Of a stretch of 36,496 nucleotides of DNA, positions 1-9,304 are shown one piece after another. The first letter of the stretch is position 1, and each line of letters begins with the position of its first letter. The notes under the pieces were generated by a model. The model worked only from the letters and a program-made list of their open reading frames with translations, did not search any database and had not been told where the DNA came from. Origin of the DNA: Burkholderiaceae bacterium (GTDB lineage Bacteria; Pseudomonadota; Gammaproteobacteria; Burkholderiales; Burkholderiaceae_E); NCBI GenBank assembly GCA_024637155.1, contig JAGXFR010000004.1, positions 1 through 36,496 on the forward strand, in the 5' to 3' direction. A program made the position numbers and the translations under genes.

Positions 1-59
1 ATCGGCATGCCGATCAACATGAAGGAGAAGAGCATCACGAACAGCAAAATGGTGTTCAT
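1..59 (-). CDS. dctM: TRAP transporter large permease, DctM type (partial)
   Basis: Only the first 19 or so codons lie in the window; the rest is beyond the left edge. They read MNTILLFVMLFSFMLIGMP, a hydrophobic first membrane helix typical of DctM/TRAP large subunits. The ATG overlaps the dctQ stop in an ATGA (56-59), which implies translational coupling. In the TRAP family DctM is the 12-helix channel that moves the solute with Na+ in the inner membrane. The call rests mainly on the upstream dctP and dctQ genes, because the visible sequence is short. Confidence 0.85.
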   Translation of the reverse strand, partial: MNTILLFVMLFSFMLIGMP

Positions 60-607
60 GATTTTTTCTCCCCGTCACGCGCGGCGGTGGCGTCGTCGGC
101 CCTGAGCTTGAGCGCTTCGGCCGCCTCGTCGGCCAGGTGCAGCCCCTTCTCCTGCCCGGTGACGATCCGGTAGAACAACTGCGAAAATCGGACAATCAGG
201 ATGCTGAAGCCGATCAGCATCACCGTGCGTGGAATCCACTGCTCAATGGGCAGATCCTGGGCCAGGATGCCGATCGAGTAAATCTTGCCAACGTAGGTCC
301 AGCTGGCAACCACCACGATCACCGAGTAGACGATGCACAAGCCTGCGGCAACCGCGCCGCACACCTGTCCGGCGCGCCGGCCCAGCGTCTGCACGAAGGC
401 GTCGACCCCGATGTGCGAACCCATCCGCACCCCGTAGGCGGCACCCAGGAAAATCAGCCATGCAAACAGGTACGTAACGAGCTCGAGCGCCCACACGAAG
501 CTGTAGTTGAAGACATAACGGGCGACCACCTGCATGAAGGTGATCGCCGTCATGACGGCGAGAATGGTGGCGATCAGCCACTCCTCGAAACGGTGGAGCC
601 AGACCAT
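56..607 (-). CDS. dctQ: TRAP transporter small permease, DctQ type
   Basis: A 183-residue integral membrane protein with four predicted membrane segments (roughly residues 10-32, 44-65, 84-108 and 126-146) and a charged cytosolic C-terminal tail. The segment VARYVFNYSFVWALEL is the pattern typical of DctQ first loops and second helices. In the family this subunit supports the DctM channel. I chose ATG 607 because GGCGGGA lies six bases upstream; a TTG at 613 would add two residues. It sits about 45 bases after dctP and overlaps dctM by ATGA, so the three genes form one operon. Confidence 0.9.
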   Translation of the reverse strand: MVWLHRFEEWLIATILAVMTAITFMQVVARYVFNYSFVWALELVTYLFAWLIFLGAAYGVRMGSHIGVDAFVQTLGRRAGQVCGAVAAGLCIVYSVIVVVASWTYVGKIYSIGILAQDLPIEQWIPRTVMLIGFSILIVRFSQLFYRIVTGQEKGLHLADEAAEALKLRADDATAARDGEKKS

Positions 608-651
608 CGCCAATCCCGCCTATGCTCAGAGTTGACCTACCAGTACGCGAC

Positions 652-1771
<1,120 letters not shown>

Positions 1772-1888
1772 ATTCACCCCGAGCGTTCTTCTCGGCTACT
1801 GGGTCGCAATGCACCGTGAATGGCGCACTGCAACACGCTGCATTGCCACTCCACCCTAGCACGGGCAGCGAAATCGGCGCGCCGGGGC

Positions 1889-3574
1889 TCAGGCCGGCGG
1901 CTGCGTGAGTCGGCGCACCGCGCTGACGAAGCGCGCCAGCGTGGGCGAAAGCGCGCCGCGCTCGAGCATCACCTCGATGAGCACAAAGCGCCCGCGCTGC
2001 ACTGCAGCAACCTCCAGCGCGTCGACCAATTCGCGCTGCGTGTGCACGCGCACGCCAGTACCGCCGAGCGCTCGCGCCGCGTCGGCGAAGTGCCAGTCGT
2101 CGAGATCGTTGAATTTCGATTCGGGCTGGAAGGTGCGCAGCATCTCCCAGCTGCGGTTGTTGAAGACGACGACGATGGGGTCCCAGCCATAGCGCATGCA
2201 GTTGCCCAGTTCCCAGCCCGTCATCTGGAAGGCGCCATCTCCCACCATGATGATCGGGCGCCGGCCGCTCGCCTCCTGCAGTCCCAGCCCGGCCGGCACG
2301 CCGAAGCCCATCGTTGCGTAGTAGCCCGGCGCCACCAGTACGGTGTGATCGATGTCGAAGGCGGTGAACAGGCAGTCGCCGATGTCGCAGGCGAGCGGGA
2401 ACTTGCCGTGGCGCGCCATCAGGTCGTTGATCGCCATCGCGATCGCCCCGGGCGTGAGCGCCGTGTCGTCGGCCACGAGCCCACGGGGAAAGGCGGCCGG
2501 CGCATTTGGCTGCGCATCCGGCTGCGGATCCGGTGCGTTCCCGGACGCGAGGGCCGCGACCGGCGCCGAACCGGCGTCAACGGCGCCGGCGACACGCTCG
2601 AGCAGGGCTGCAACAAAGGCGCCGAGCCGCACGCCGGAATAGGTGTGATAACCCATCGTCACCTCGCCATCCGCGGCGAGCACGGCACGTCGAAAATCGA
2701 TCGCACGAGCGGAAACGCCGAAGTTCGTGTCCGAGAGGATCACGCCGAGCAGAAAGAGGCCGTCCGAACGCTCCACCTTGTCGCTGAGCCCCGGGTCACC
2801 GGCCAGGCCCAGATAGGTGCCCAGGGGTGGTGTCGAAGTGTCCACCAGCAGCCCGCGCCCCATCATCGAGGTGACCAGCGGAATTCCGAGCCGCCGCGCG
2901 AGTTCGCCGACCGCCTTTTCGAGCCCGAAACGGCGCACCTCGACGCCGACCATCATCACCGGCGAGCGCGCCGCGCGCAGCCGCTCGAGGGTTTCATCGA
3001 CGCAGGCGGCGAGCACCTCCTGATCGTCGGGCACGACGGCGAGCGGCGGGACGGCTTCGCACGGCACGTCGACCATGTCGCGCGGCAACTCCAGGTACAC
3101 CGGGCGCGACTCGCGCTTGCAGCTGGCGAGCACGCGCGCGATGTCGGCCGGCGCGCTTTGGGCATCATCGAGCCGCGCCTGGTCGCAGGTGATCTCGCGA
3201 AACACGGTGAACTGCGAACCCAGTGTGCGGGTCTGGTGATGCAGACGCAGACCGGAGGCGGATTCGCGCCGCCCCGGCGCTCCCGAGATCACCACGACTG
3301 GCGATTTCTCGGCGTAGGCGCCCGCCACGGGGTTGACGATGTTGAACGCCCCGGCTCCGTAGGTGACCGCGGCCACCCCCAGTCCGCCGCGATAGCGCAC
3401 CGCCGCGTCGGCGGCGAATCCGACGCCGGGCTCATGGCTCAGCGTGCGCAGCGGCAGGATGCCCGACTCCTCGATCACCTTGAAGAAGGGCAGCGCAAAG
3501 TCGCCGGGAATCCCGAAGATCTCGCCGGCACCCTCGCGCGCCAGCGCGTGCAGCAGTTGTTCGGCAAGGTTCAT
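1889..3574 (-). CDS. ipdC: Indolepyruvate/phenylpyruvate decarboxylase (ThDP-dependent)
   Basis: A 561-residue ThDP enzyme that decarboxylates aromatic 2-keto acids to aldehydes. The N-terminus matches what I recall of Azospirillum brasilense IpdC/PPDC closely: EIFGIPGDFALPFFKV, then LSHEPGVGFAAD with the cofactor-activating Glu48, then AAVTYGAGAFN. The C-terminal ThDP/Mg site is GDGAFQMTGWELGN ending in FNN, followed by SWEMLRTFQPESKFNDLDDW. An Ala/Pro-rich linker around residues 335-365 is longer than in that homologue. Start ATG 3574 has CGGAG seven bases upstream and aligns with the homologue start; a TTG at 3595 is possible. In plant-associated bacteria the family makes indole-3-acetaldehyde, an auxin precursor; a role in phenylalanine catabolism is equally possible. 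Confidence 0.87.
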   Translation of the reverse strand: MNLAEQLLHALAREGAGEIFGIPGDFALPFFKVIEESGILPLRTLSHEPGVGFAADAAVRYRGGLGVAAVTYGAGAFNIVNPVAGAYAEKSPVVVISGAPGRRESASGLRLHHQTRTLGSQFTVFREITCDQARLDDAQSAPADIARVLASCKRESRPVYLELPRDMVDVPCEAVPPLAVVPDDQEVLAACVDETLERLRAARSPVMMVGVEVRRFGLEKAVGELARRLGIPLVTSMMGRGLLVDTSTPPLGTYLGLAGDPGLSDKVERSDGLFLLGVILSDTNFGVSARAIDFRRAVLAADGEVTMGYHTYSGVRLGAFVAALLERVAGAVDAGSAPVAALASGNAPDPQPDAQPNAPAAFPRGLVADDTALTPGAIAMAINDLMARHGKFPLACDIGDCLFTAFDIDHTVLVAPGYYATMGFGVPAGLGLQEASGRRPIIMVGDGAFQMTGWELGNCMRYGWDPIVVVFNNRSWEMLRTFQPESKFNDLDDWHFADAARALGGTGVRVHTQRELVDALEVAAVQRGRFVLIEVMLERGALSPTLARFVSAVRRLTQPPA

Positions 3575-3678
3575 GGCAGGGCTCCGGGAGGGCAACGTTC
3601 GATTTTATCCGAGGGCTCGGGCACACCGCGAACCGGTGTAAGCTGACGCGAATCCACCTTGAGGACCCGGGACACGCC

Positions 3679-4122
3679 ATGAAAGTGATTCTCGCCGCCA
3701 TCCTGTTTGGCATCGGCTCCTGGGCCTGCGCGGCCGGCACCGACGAGACGCCCGTTTACCAGAGCGCGGCCAGCGATCTCGACGAGGGCCGCAAGGCGGT
3801 CAAGGCGAAGAAGTGGCGTGTGGCCATCACGCACCTCGAGAAAGCGTTGGCCGCTGACCGCAACAACGCCGACATTCACAACTGGCTGGGCTATTCGTAC
3901 CGCAACAGCGGCGACGTTTCCAGGGGCATGGATCACTACGCGAGCGCGCTGCGGCTCAATCCGAATCATCGCGGTGCACACGAGTACATCGGGCAGGCCT
4001 ATCTGATGCAGAAGAACAAGGCCAAGGCCGAGGAGCATCTCGCCGCGCTGGAGCGGATCTGCGGCAGGAAGTGCGAGGAGTACGAAGATCTCGCCAAGGC
4101 GATTGCCGCCTACAAGCCCTAG
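3679..4122 (+). CDS. Small secreted tetratricopeptide-repeat protein
   Basis: A 147-residue protein with an N-terminal signal peptide (MKVILAAILFGIGSWACA, cleavage near residue 18). Three TPR-like units follow, at about residues 36-69, 70-103 and 104-137, with typical pieces such as AITHLEKALAADRNNADIHN and LGYSYRNSGD. TPR proteins act as scaffolds, so the partner cannot be named. Two cysteines near the end (CGRKC) could form a disulfide, which fits a periplasmic location. It is divergent from the decarboxylase gene, and its TAG stop overlaps the stop of the opposing SHOCT gene inside a CTAG. Confidence 0.8.
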   Translation: MKVILAAILFGIGSWACAAGTDETPVYQSAASDLDEGRKAVKAKKWRVAITHLEKALAADRNNADIHNWLGYSYRNSGDVSRGMDHYASALRLNPNHRGAHEYIGQAYLMQKNKAKAEEHLAALERICGRKCEEYEDLAKAIAAYKP

Positions 4123-4361
4123 CCGCCGAGGTCGCGGCGCTTCTGGTCGAATTCGGCCTTGTCGATTTCGCCGCGCGCGTAGCGCTCGCGCAGGATTTCG
4201 ATCGCCCGACGATCGGAACCGCTGCTGGCACCGAGCGATGTCCCGAAGATCCACTTGGCCAGCGCCACGACGCCGCCGAGCACGAGCAGCCAGAGCAGCA
4301 GCATGAATATCCAGCCCAGCCACCAGCCGCCCTCGCCCATGATCCCGTAACCTCCCATCAT
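4119..4361 (-). CDS. Small membrane protein with SHOCT domain
   Basis: An 80-residue protein. A Gly/Trp-rich start (MMGGYGIMGEGGWW) leads into one membrane helix at about residues 15-40, then a short linker. It ends in a SHOCT domain (residues about 51-78, AIEILRERYARGEIDKAEFD), a short C-terminal module in many small bacterial membrane proteins, thought to mediate oligomerisation. ATG 4361 is preceded by AGGAGA at good spacing; the next codon is also ATG. Its TAG overlaps the TPR gene stop within CTAG. It lies 76 bases downstream of the cytochrome c gene on the same strand and may be co-transcribed. No specific function can be assigned. Confidence 0.85.
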   Translation of the reverse strand: MMGGYGIMGEGGWWLGWIFMLLLWLLVLGGVVALAKWIFGTSLGASSGSDRRAIEILRERYARGEIDKAEFDQKRRDLGG

Positions 4362-4437
4362 TGTTTCTCTCCTGTTTCGTGAGCGGCGCACCGCGCGGGC
4401 CGCGAGCGCGCGCCGAGGTGCGCGGGAATCGGTTCGG

Positions 4438-4935
4438 TCAGCGCCGGCGCAGCGCACTCTCGTTGATCAGCTCCTGCCGGGAACGCGCCGCATCGCTCCA
4501 ACTGGCCTTCACGTACGAGAGCACCGCGACGATCTGCTCATCGGTGAGCACCCCCTCGTAGCGGGGCATCGTCGTCGCGTAGTCGGAGCCGGCGAAGCGC
4601 TGCACGCCGTACTTGGTGATTTCGAAGAGCACCTGATCGGGGTGGTGCCAGGTGTGGCCGCTCTCATCGTGGGGTGGCGCCGGCAGCAGGCCCTGCGCAT
4701 TGCGCAATTTCCAGTCGGGCTGCCCCTCGAGACGAGCACCGTGACACGCCGCGCACTGGTTGACGTACACCTGCTTGCCCAGCGCGACGACCGCGCGGTC
4801 GTCGGCGCGCAACCGCAGTGCCTGGCCATCGGCGGGGGTCAGCGCCCACCACGCGCCGAAGCCGGCAACGAGCACGATGATGGCCAGGACAAGCGTACGG
4901 ACCCGCAATCCGAATATTTCCTTCGTGCCTTTCAT
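4438..4935 (-). CDS. Membrane-anchored monohaem cytochrome c
   Basis: A 165-residue class I cytochrome c. An uncleaved N-terminal membrane anchor (about residues 11-32) is followed by the haem site CAACH (Cys61, Cys64, His65). Met123 in TTMPRYEGVL is the likely sixth ligand. The helix TDEQIVAVLSYVKASW closes the fold, as in the cytochrome_CBB3 subgroup. It would carry electrons on the periplasmic face of the inner membrane. Start ATG 4935 follows a TAGAAT by only seven bases, so the message may be leaderless; no clear ribosome-binding site precedes it. No oxidase or dehydrogenase gene is adjacent to name its partner. Confidence 0.88.
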   Translation of the reverse strand: MKGTKEIFGLRVRTLVLAIIVLVAGFGAWWALTPADGQALRLRADDRAVVALGKQVYVNQCAACHGARLEGQPDWKLRNAQGLLPAPPHDESGHTWHHPDQVLFEITKYGVQRFAGSDYATTMPRYEGVLTDEQIVAVLSYVKASWSDAARSRQELINESALRRR

Positions 4936-4942
4936 GGCCCCT

Positions 4943-4948
4943 ATTCTA
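4943..4948 (-). promoter_or_regulatory. Candidate -10 element of the cytochrome c gene
   Basis: TAGAAT on the minus strand ends seven bases before the ATG at 4935. Transcription would begin at or next to the start codon, giving a leaderless or nearly leaderless mRNA. No good -35 hexamer is visible at the usual distance, so the call rests on the -10 alone and on the same hexamer before other genes in the window. Confidence 0.35.
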
Positions 4949-4984
4949 GGCCGGTGCCCCCGCAAACGCGTGTCCGGCCGGGAC

Positions 4985-4990
4985 TAGAAT
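4985..4990 (+). promoter_or_regulatory. Candidate -10 element of the VIT1/CCC1-type gene
   Basis: TAGAAT precedes the GTG start at 5026 by 35 bases; an AGGAG ribosome-binding site lies at 5011-5015. It faces the cytochrome c TAGAAT across about 36 bases, making a compact divergent promoter region. No convincing -35 element is seen. Confidence 0.35.
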
Positions 4991-5025
4991 GGGGTTGAAT
5001 CCGCCTTCACAGGAGTCCCTGCGCC

Positions 5026-6156
5026 GTGTCACAGATCCCTTCAGGCGGGCCGTCCCACCCGGCGACCCCCTCGGCCGAGGCGAACCCCGCGACGGCCCCT
5101 GCCGATGGCGCTGCCATTCGCGAGGCCGCACGCGAGGGCTTCCTCGAGGAACGGCGCTCCGCGCTGATCTACGCGCAGCTCTGCCATATCGAGACCGAAC
5201 CACGGCTCATGCGCATGTTCGAGCGCCTCGGAGCCGCGGCGCAGGAGCAGGCCACTTTCTGGGAACGCCGCATGCGCGACGCGGGCGCCGAGGTTCCCTC
5301 CGAGGTGCCCATCGGCCTGCGCGCGACGATCGTGCTGTGGCTGGCGCGCCGCTCCAGCGTGCGCGCGGTGCGCGGCCTGCTCTCGGTGCTCAAGGTGCGC
5401 GGGCTGGTCGTCTACACCACCTCGCCGCCGACCGGCCACGGCCCGGTCACGCACAGCACCCAGATCGGGCAGCGCCACAAGATGGGCGGCGGCAACCTGC
5501 GCGCCGCGGTGTTCGGCATCAACGACGGACTGGTCTCGAATGCGAGCCTGATTTTCGGGATGGCGGGCGCAGCAGTGGGTTCGGAAACGCTGCTGCTCGT
5601 GGGCATCGCGGGCCTGCTGGCCGGGGCGTTTTCGATGGCCGCCGGCGAGTACGTGTCGGTGCGCTCGCAGCGCGAGGTCTTCGAGTATCAGATCGGACTG
5701 GAACGCGCGGAGCTGGAGGAGTACCCGGAAGCCGAGGCGCAGGAACTTGCGATCATCTACGAGGCCAAGGGAGTGCCGCCGGCCGACGCCAAGCGTCTCG
5801 CCGACACGCTGATCGCCGATCCCGAACGCGCGCTCGACACCCTCGCGCGCGAGGAACTGGGGCTGAATCCCGATGAGCTGGGTTCGCCGTGGGGCGCAGC
5901 GATCTCATCCTTCGTGGCTTTCGCCGCCGGCGCCCTGATCCCGCTGGTGCCCTTTCTGCTCGTCGAAGGGGCGACGGCGTTTCGCGCCGCGGTCATCAGC
6001 GCCGCGGCGGCGCTCTTCGCGGTGGGCGCACTGCTGTCGCTCTTCACCGGACGCAGCGCGCTCTTGTCGGGCGCTCGGATGCTGGCGATCGGCGCGGCCG
6101 CCGGCATCGCCACCTACGCGATCGGCAGCCTGCTGGGCGCGCCGGCCCTGCCCTGA
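5026..6156 (+). CDS. VIT1/CCC1-family transporter with N-terminal ferritin-like domain (MbfA-like)
   Basis: A 376-residue protein. Residues about 32-135 form a rubrerythrin/ferritin-like helical region (EERRSALIYAQLCHIETEPR). Residues about 155-376 form the VIT1/CCC1 membrane domain, with RAAVFGINDGLVSNASLIFG and AGAFSMAAGEYVSVRSQ as family motifs and five helices. Family members move Fe2+ or Mn2+; the fused type (MbfA) exports iron in alphaproteobacteria. The block expected to read E-E-x-x-H reads AAQEQATFW here, so the di-iron site looks incomplete. The start is GTG 5026, with AGGAG ten bases upstream. Efflux of iron or manganese at the inner membrane is the likely role. Confidence 0.85.
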   Translation: MSQIPSGGPSHPATPSAEANPATAPADGAAIREAAREGFLEERRSALIYAQLCHIETEPRLMRMFERLGAAAQEQATFWERRMRDAGAEVPSEVPIGLRATIVLWLARRSSVRAVRGLLSVLKVRGLVVYTTSPPTGHGPVTHSTQIGQRHKMGGGNLRAAVFGINDGLVSNASLIFGMAGAAVGSETLLLVGIAGLLAGAFSMAAGEYVSVRSQREVFEYQIGLERAELEEYPEAEAQELAIIYEAKGVPPADAKRLADTLIADPERALDTLAREELGLNPDELGSPWGAAISSFVAFAAGALIPLVPFLLVEGATAFRAAVISAAAALFAVGALLSLFTGRSALLSGARMLAIGAAAGIATYAIGSLLGAPALP

Positions 6157-6179
6157 GGCGCCACGCGCGGCAGGGCGCG

Positions 6180-6199
6180 CTCGCGCATCAGTGCGCGAG
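6180..6199. terminator. Hairpin between convergent genes
   Basis: CTCGCGCA at 6180-6187 and TGCGCGAG at 6192-6199 form a perfect 8-bp stem with a 4-base loop. It lies between the VIT1-type gene and the amidohydrolase, and the loop contains the amidohydrolase stop codon. There is no T tract, so it may act as a bidirectional 3'-end hairpin rather than a classical intrinsic terminator. Confidence 0.45.
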
Positions 6200-7426
6200 G
6201 CGACGCCAGAATGCGAGCGTCGCAGCGGCCGCCAGACCGGCGTCGCCCGCCGTCATCGTCTCCAGCGGGCTGTGGCTCACCCCGCCGTTGCCGCAACGCA
6301 CGAAGAGCATCGCCACCGGCATCTCGCGTCCCATCATCATCGCGTCGTGGCCCGCGCCCGAGAGCATTCGGCGCGCCGGCAGGCCCAGCGAGGCGACCGC
6401 ATCCGCCAGCGCGTCGACCCAGGCGGGCGTGCACGGCGTCGCGGGCACCTGCATCGTGCGCTCGCACGCGAAGCGCACGCCGCGGCGCTCGGCGATCGCG
6501 CGACACGCAGCGAGCACTTCGTCGAACGCGCGGTCGCGCAACCCGTCGTGCGCGGCGCGCAGGTCGATGGTGAAGCGGCACTCGCCGGGGATCACGTTGG
6601 TGGCGCCGCGCACCACCTCGAAGCGCCCCGCCGTGCCCACCAGCGTTCCGCTCGCATCCGCAAGACAGCAGCTCTCGAGCGCGAGCACCATCTCGGCGGC
6701 AGCCGTGCCGGCATCGTGGCGCATCGCCATCGGCACGGTGCCGGCGTGTCCCGCAACCCCCGTCACCGTGCACTGGTAGCGCAACCCGCCGGCGATCGAT
6801 GTCACGACCGCGAGCGGCTCGCCGGCTTCGAGCAGCACCGGTCCCTGTTCGATGTGCACCTCGTAGTAACCGAGCATGCGCGCCGGGTCGCGGCGCAAGG
6901 CGCCGATTCCGTCGGGATCGAGCCCGGCGGCGAGCATCGCGTCGCGCATGCGCACGCCGGCGGCGTCGGTGCGCTCGAGCACGCTCGCATCGAAGCGCCC
7001 GACCAGCCCGCTCGAGCCCAGGAAGGTGCTCGCAAAACGCAGCCCCTCCTCCTCGGCGAAGGCGATCACCTCCAGGTCGAAGGGGAGCGTCTCGCCGCGC
7101 TCGTGCAGGTGGCGCGCGAGCGCGATCGGCAGCACGATGCCCAGCCGCCCGTCGAAGCGCCCGCCGTTGCGCACGGTGTCGAAGTGGCTGCCGGTGGCCA
7201 GCGTGTGCGCGCCGGGTCGGCCGCAGGCGAGGCGCCCGACGACGTTGCCGATCGCATCGACCGTCACCGTCATCCCGGCCGCCTCCATCGCGTCTCGCAA
7301 CTCGGCCGCGACCGCGCGGTGCGCCTTGCTCAGGTACGCGACGGTCAGCGCGTCCGTGTCGTCCGAGTGGCGCGCCAAACGCTCGCACGTTGCCAGGATT
7401 TCCTGACCGATCACAGCGGTGTCCAC
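6188..7426 (-). CDS. Allantoate amidohydrolase / N-carbamoyl-L-amino-acid hydrolase (M20 zinc amidase)
   Basis: A 412-residue M20-type binuclear zinc amidase that removes carbamoyl or ureido groups, as in purine (allantoate) or pyrimidine/hydantoin catabolism. Family motifs in order: ATGSHFDTVRNGGRFDG (metal His and Asp), AFAEEEGLRF (catalytic and metal Glu), EVHIEQGPVL, GVAGHAGTVPM in the dimerisation domain, and SGAGHDAMMM near the end. The C-terminal VSHSPLET resembles allantoate enzymes, but carbamoylase activity cannot be excluded. I chose GTG 7426 because an AAGGAGGAAGC ribosome-binding site sits directly before it; the ATG at 7441 contains that site inside its codons. It is divergent from the dehydratase gene, with no other ureide gene nearby. 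Confidence 0.85.
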   Translation of the reverse strand: MDTAVIGQEILATCERLARHSDDTDALTVAYLSKAHRAVAAELRDAMEAAGMTVTVDAIGNVVGRLACGRPGAHTLATGSHFDTVRNGGRFDGRLGIVLPIALARHLHERGETLPFDLEVIAFAEEEGLRFASTFLGSSGLVGRFDASVLERTDAAGVRMRDAMLAAGLDPDGIGALRRDPARMLGYYEVHIEQGPVLLEAGEPLAVVTSIAGGLRYQCTVTGVAGHAGTVPMAMRHDAGTAAAEMVLALESCCLADASGTLVGTAGRFEVVRGATNVIPGECRFTIDLRAAHDGLRDRAFDEVLAACRAIAERRGVRFACERTMQVPATPCTPAWVDALADAVASLGLPARRMLSGAGHDAMMMGREMPVAMLFVRCGNGGVSHSPLETMTAGDAGLAAAATLAFWRRLAH

Positions 7427-7579
7427 GCTTCCTCCTTGCATGAGCGGGGACGCACCGGCGCGTCCCGATCGGACAATTATCGCGCAGCAAAGGGCTACCA
7501 TAGCGCGGGCAGTCCCGGCAGCGTGCGAACATCGCGGCGCACGGGGCTCGCACCTCCGCCACCACACCCGGGAACCGAC

Positions 7580-9304
7580 ATGACCAGGAAGAAGCCCACC
7601 GAACTGCGCAGCCACCGCTGGTACGGCGTCGACACGCTGCGCGCCTTCGGACACCGCTCACGCACGCTGCAGATGGGCTACACGAAGGAGGAGTTCGCCG
7701 GCAAGCCGGTGATCGCGCTGGTGAACACCTGGAGCGACATCAACCCCTGCCACGCGCACCTGCGCCAGCGCGCCGAGGAAGTGAAACGCGGCATCTGGCA
7801 GGCGGGCGGTTTTCCGGTGGAGATCCCGGCAATCACACTCTCCGAGATGTTCCAGAAGCCCACCACGATGATGTACCGCAACCTGCTCGCGATGGAGACC
7901 GAGGAGATCCTGCGCTCGTATCCGGCCGACGGCTGCGTGCTGCTGGGCGGCTGCGACAAGACCGTGCCGGCGCTGCTGATGGGGGCGATCAGCATGGACC
8001 TGCCGACGATCTTCATGCCGGCCGGACCGATGCTGCGCGGCAACTGGCGCGGCAAGACGCTGGGCTCGGGAAGCGACGTCTGGAAGTACCACACCGAGCT
8101 GCGCGCCGGGAACATCACGCAGCAGGACTGGGACGAAATCGAGGGCGGCATCGCGCGCTCGTTCGGCACCTGCATGACTTTCGGAACCGCTTCAACGATG
8201 GCCTGCGTCGCCGAGGTGATGGGCATGATCCTGCCGGGCGGCGCGACGATCCCGTCGGCCGATTCGAACCACGTGCGCCTGGCCACGCAGTCGGGCTCGC
8301 GCATCGTCGAGATGGTGTGGGAGGACCTCAAGCCCTCGGACATCCTTTCGCGCGCGAGCTTCGAGAACGCGATCCGCGTGATGATGGCCGGCGGCGGCTC
8401 GACCAACGCCGTGATCCACATCGTCGCGATGGCGCGCCGCGCCGGCATCGACATCTCGCTGGCGGACTTCGACCGGATCTCCGCCGTGACCCCGGTGACG
8501 CTCAACCTGCGGCCGTCAGGCGAATACCTGATGGAGGACCTCTTCTACGCGGGCGGCAGCGCGGCCTTCTTCGCTTCGCTCGGCGAGCTGCTGGTGCGCG
8601 ACACGATGACCTGCACCGGCCGCACGCTCGGCGAGAACATCGCCGACGCGCCGATTCATCTTCCCGACGTGATCCGGCCGGTCTCGGAACCGCTCGAGGC
8701 CGAGGGCGGCGTGGCGATCCTCTACGGCAACCTGGCCCCCAACGGCGCCGTGATCAAGACCTCGGCCGCCACGCCGGAACTGCTCTCGCACACCGGCCGC
8801 GCGGTGGTTTTCGACGACTACAACGATCTCGAGCGCCGGCTCGACGATCCGGCGCTCGACGTTGACGAGAGCTGCGTGCTGGTGCTGCGCAACGCCGGTC
8901 CGCAGGGCGGCCCGGGAATGCCCGAGTGGGGGATGCTGCCGCTCCCGAAGAAGCTGCTCGAGCGGGGCGTGCGCGACATGGTGCGCATCTCGGACGCGCG
9001 CATGAGCGGGACCAGCTACGGCACCGTCGTGCTGCACATCTCGCCGGAGTCATTCGTCGGCGGCCCCCTCGGGCTGGTTGTCGAGGGCGACCGGATCACG
9101 CTCGACGTGCCGGGGCGACGCCTGCACCTGGAGGTGTCCGAAGAGGAGCTTGCGCGGCGGCGCGCCGAATGGAAGGCGCCCGGGCGCAAGTACGTGCGCG
9201 GCTACGGCGAACTCTACGCGCAGCACGTGCAGCAGGCAGAGGACGGCTGCGACTTTGACTTCCTGGCGCGCACCGGGCGCACCGCGGACCCGGAAATTCA
9301 CTAG
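7580..9304 (+). CDS. IlvD/Edd-family sugar-acid dehydratase, L-arabonate dehydratase-like
   Basis: A 574-residue dehydratase of the IlvD/Edd family, which removes water from 2,3-dihydroxy acids using an Fe-S cluster and Mg2+. The three expected cluster cysteines are visible: Cys57 (DINPCHAHL), Cys125 (LLGGCDKTVP) and Cys198 (SFGTCMTFGTAS). The catalytic-serine loop MSGTSYGTVVLHISPE is also present. The opening ELRSHRWYG and the overall pattern fit pentonate (L-arabonate/D-xylonate/D-fuconate) dehydratases better than the branched-chain IlvD. The product would be a 2-keto-3-deoxy sugar acid. No sugar dehydrogenase or aldolase is adjacent, so the exact substrate is open. Its stop overlaps that of the EamA gene in CTAG. 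Confidence 0.88.
   Translation: MTRKKPTELRSHRWYGVDTLRAFGHRSRTLQMGYTKEEFAGKPVIALVNTWSDINPCHAHLRQRAEEVKRGIWQAGGFPVEIPAITLSEMFQKPTTMMYRNLLAMETEEILRSYPADGCVLLGGCDKTVPALLMGAISMDLPTIFMPAGPMLRGNWRGKTLGSGSDVWKYHTELRAGNITQQDWDEIEGGIARSFGTCMTFGTASTMACVAEVMGMILPGGATIPSADSNHVRLATQSGSRIVEMVWEDLKPSDILSRASFENAIRVMMAGGGSTNAVIHIVAMARRAGIDISLADFDRISAVTPVTLNLRPSGEYLMEDLFYAGGSAAFFASLGELLVRDTMTCTGRTLGENIADAPIHLPDVIRPVSEPLEAEGGVAILYGNLAPNGAVIKTSAATPELLSHTGRAVVFDDYNDLERRLDDPALDVDESCVLVLRNAGPQGGPGMPEWGMLPLPKKLLERGVRDMVRISDARMSGTSYGTVVLHISPESFVGGPLGLVVEGDRITLDVPGRRLHLEVSEEELARRRAEWKAPGRKYVRGYGELYAQHVQQAEDGCDFDFLARTGRTADPEIH

Noticed and set aside
6191..7579. Upstream in-frame extension of the arabonate-like dehydratase
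   Set aside because: It lies opposite the amidohydrolase and has no similarity to the family; the family start is at ATG 7580.
7427..7654. Longer N-terminus for the amidohydrolase
   Set aside because: The extra codons cover the promoter region and the ribosome-binding site of GTG 7426, and family members start near that point.
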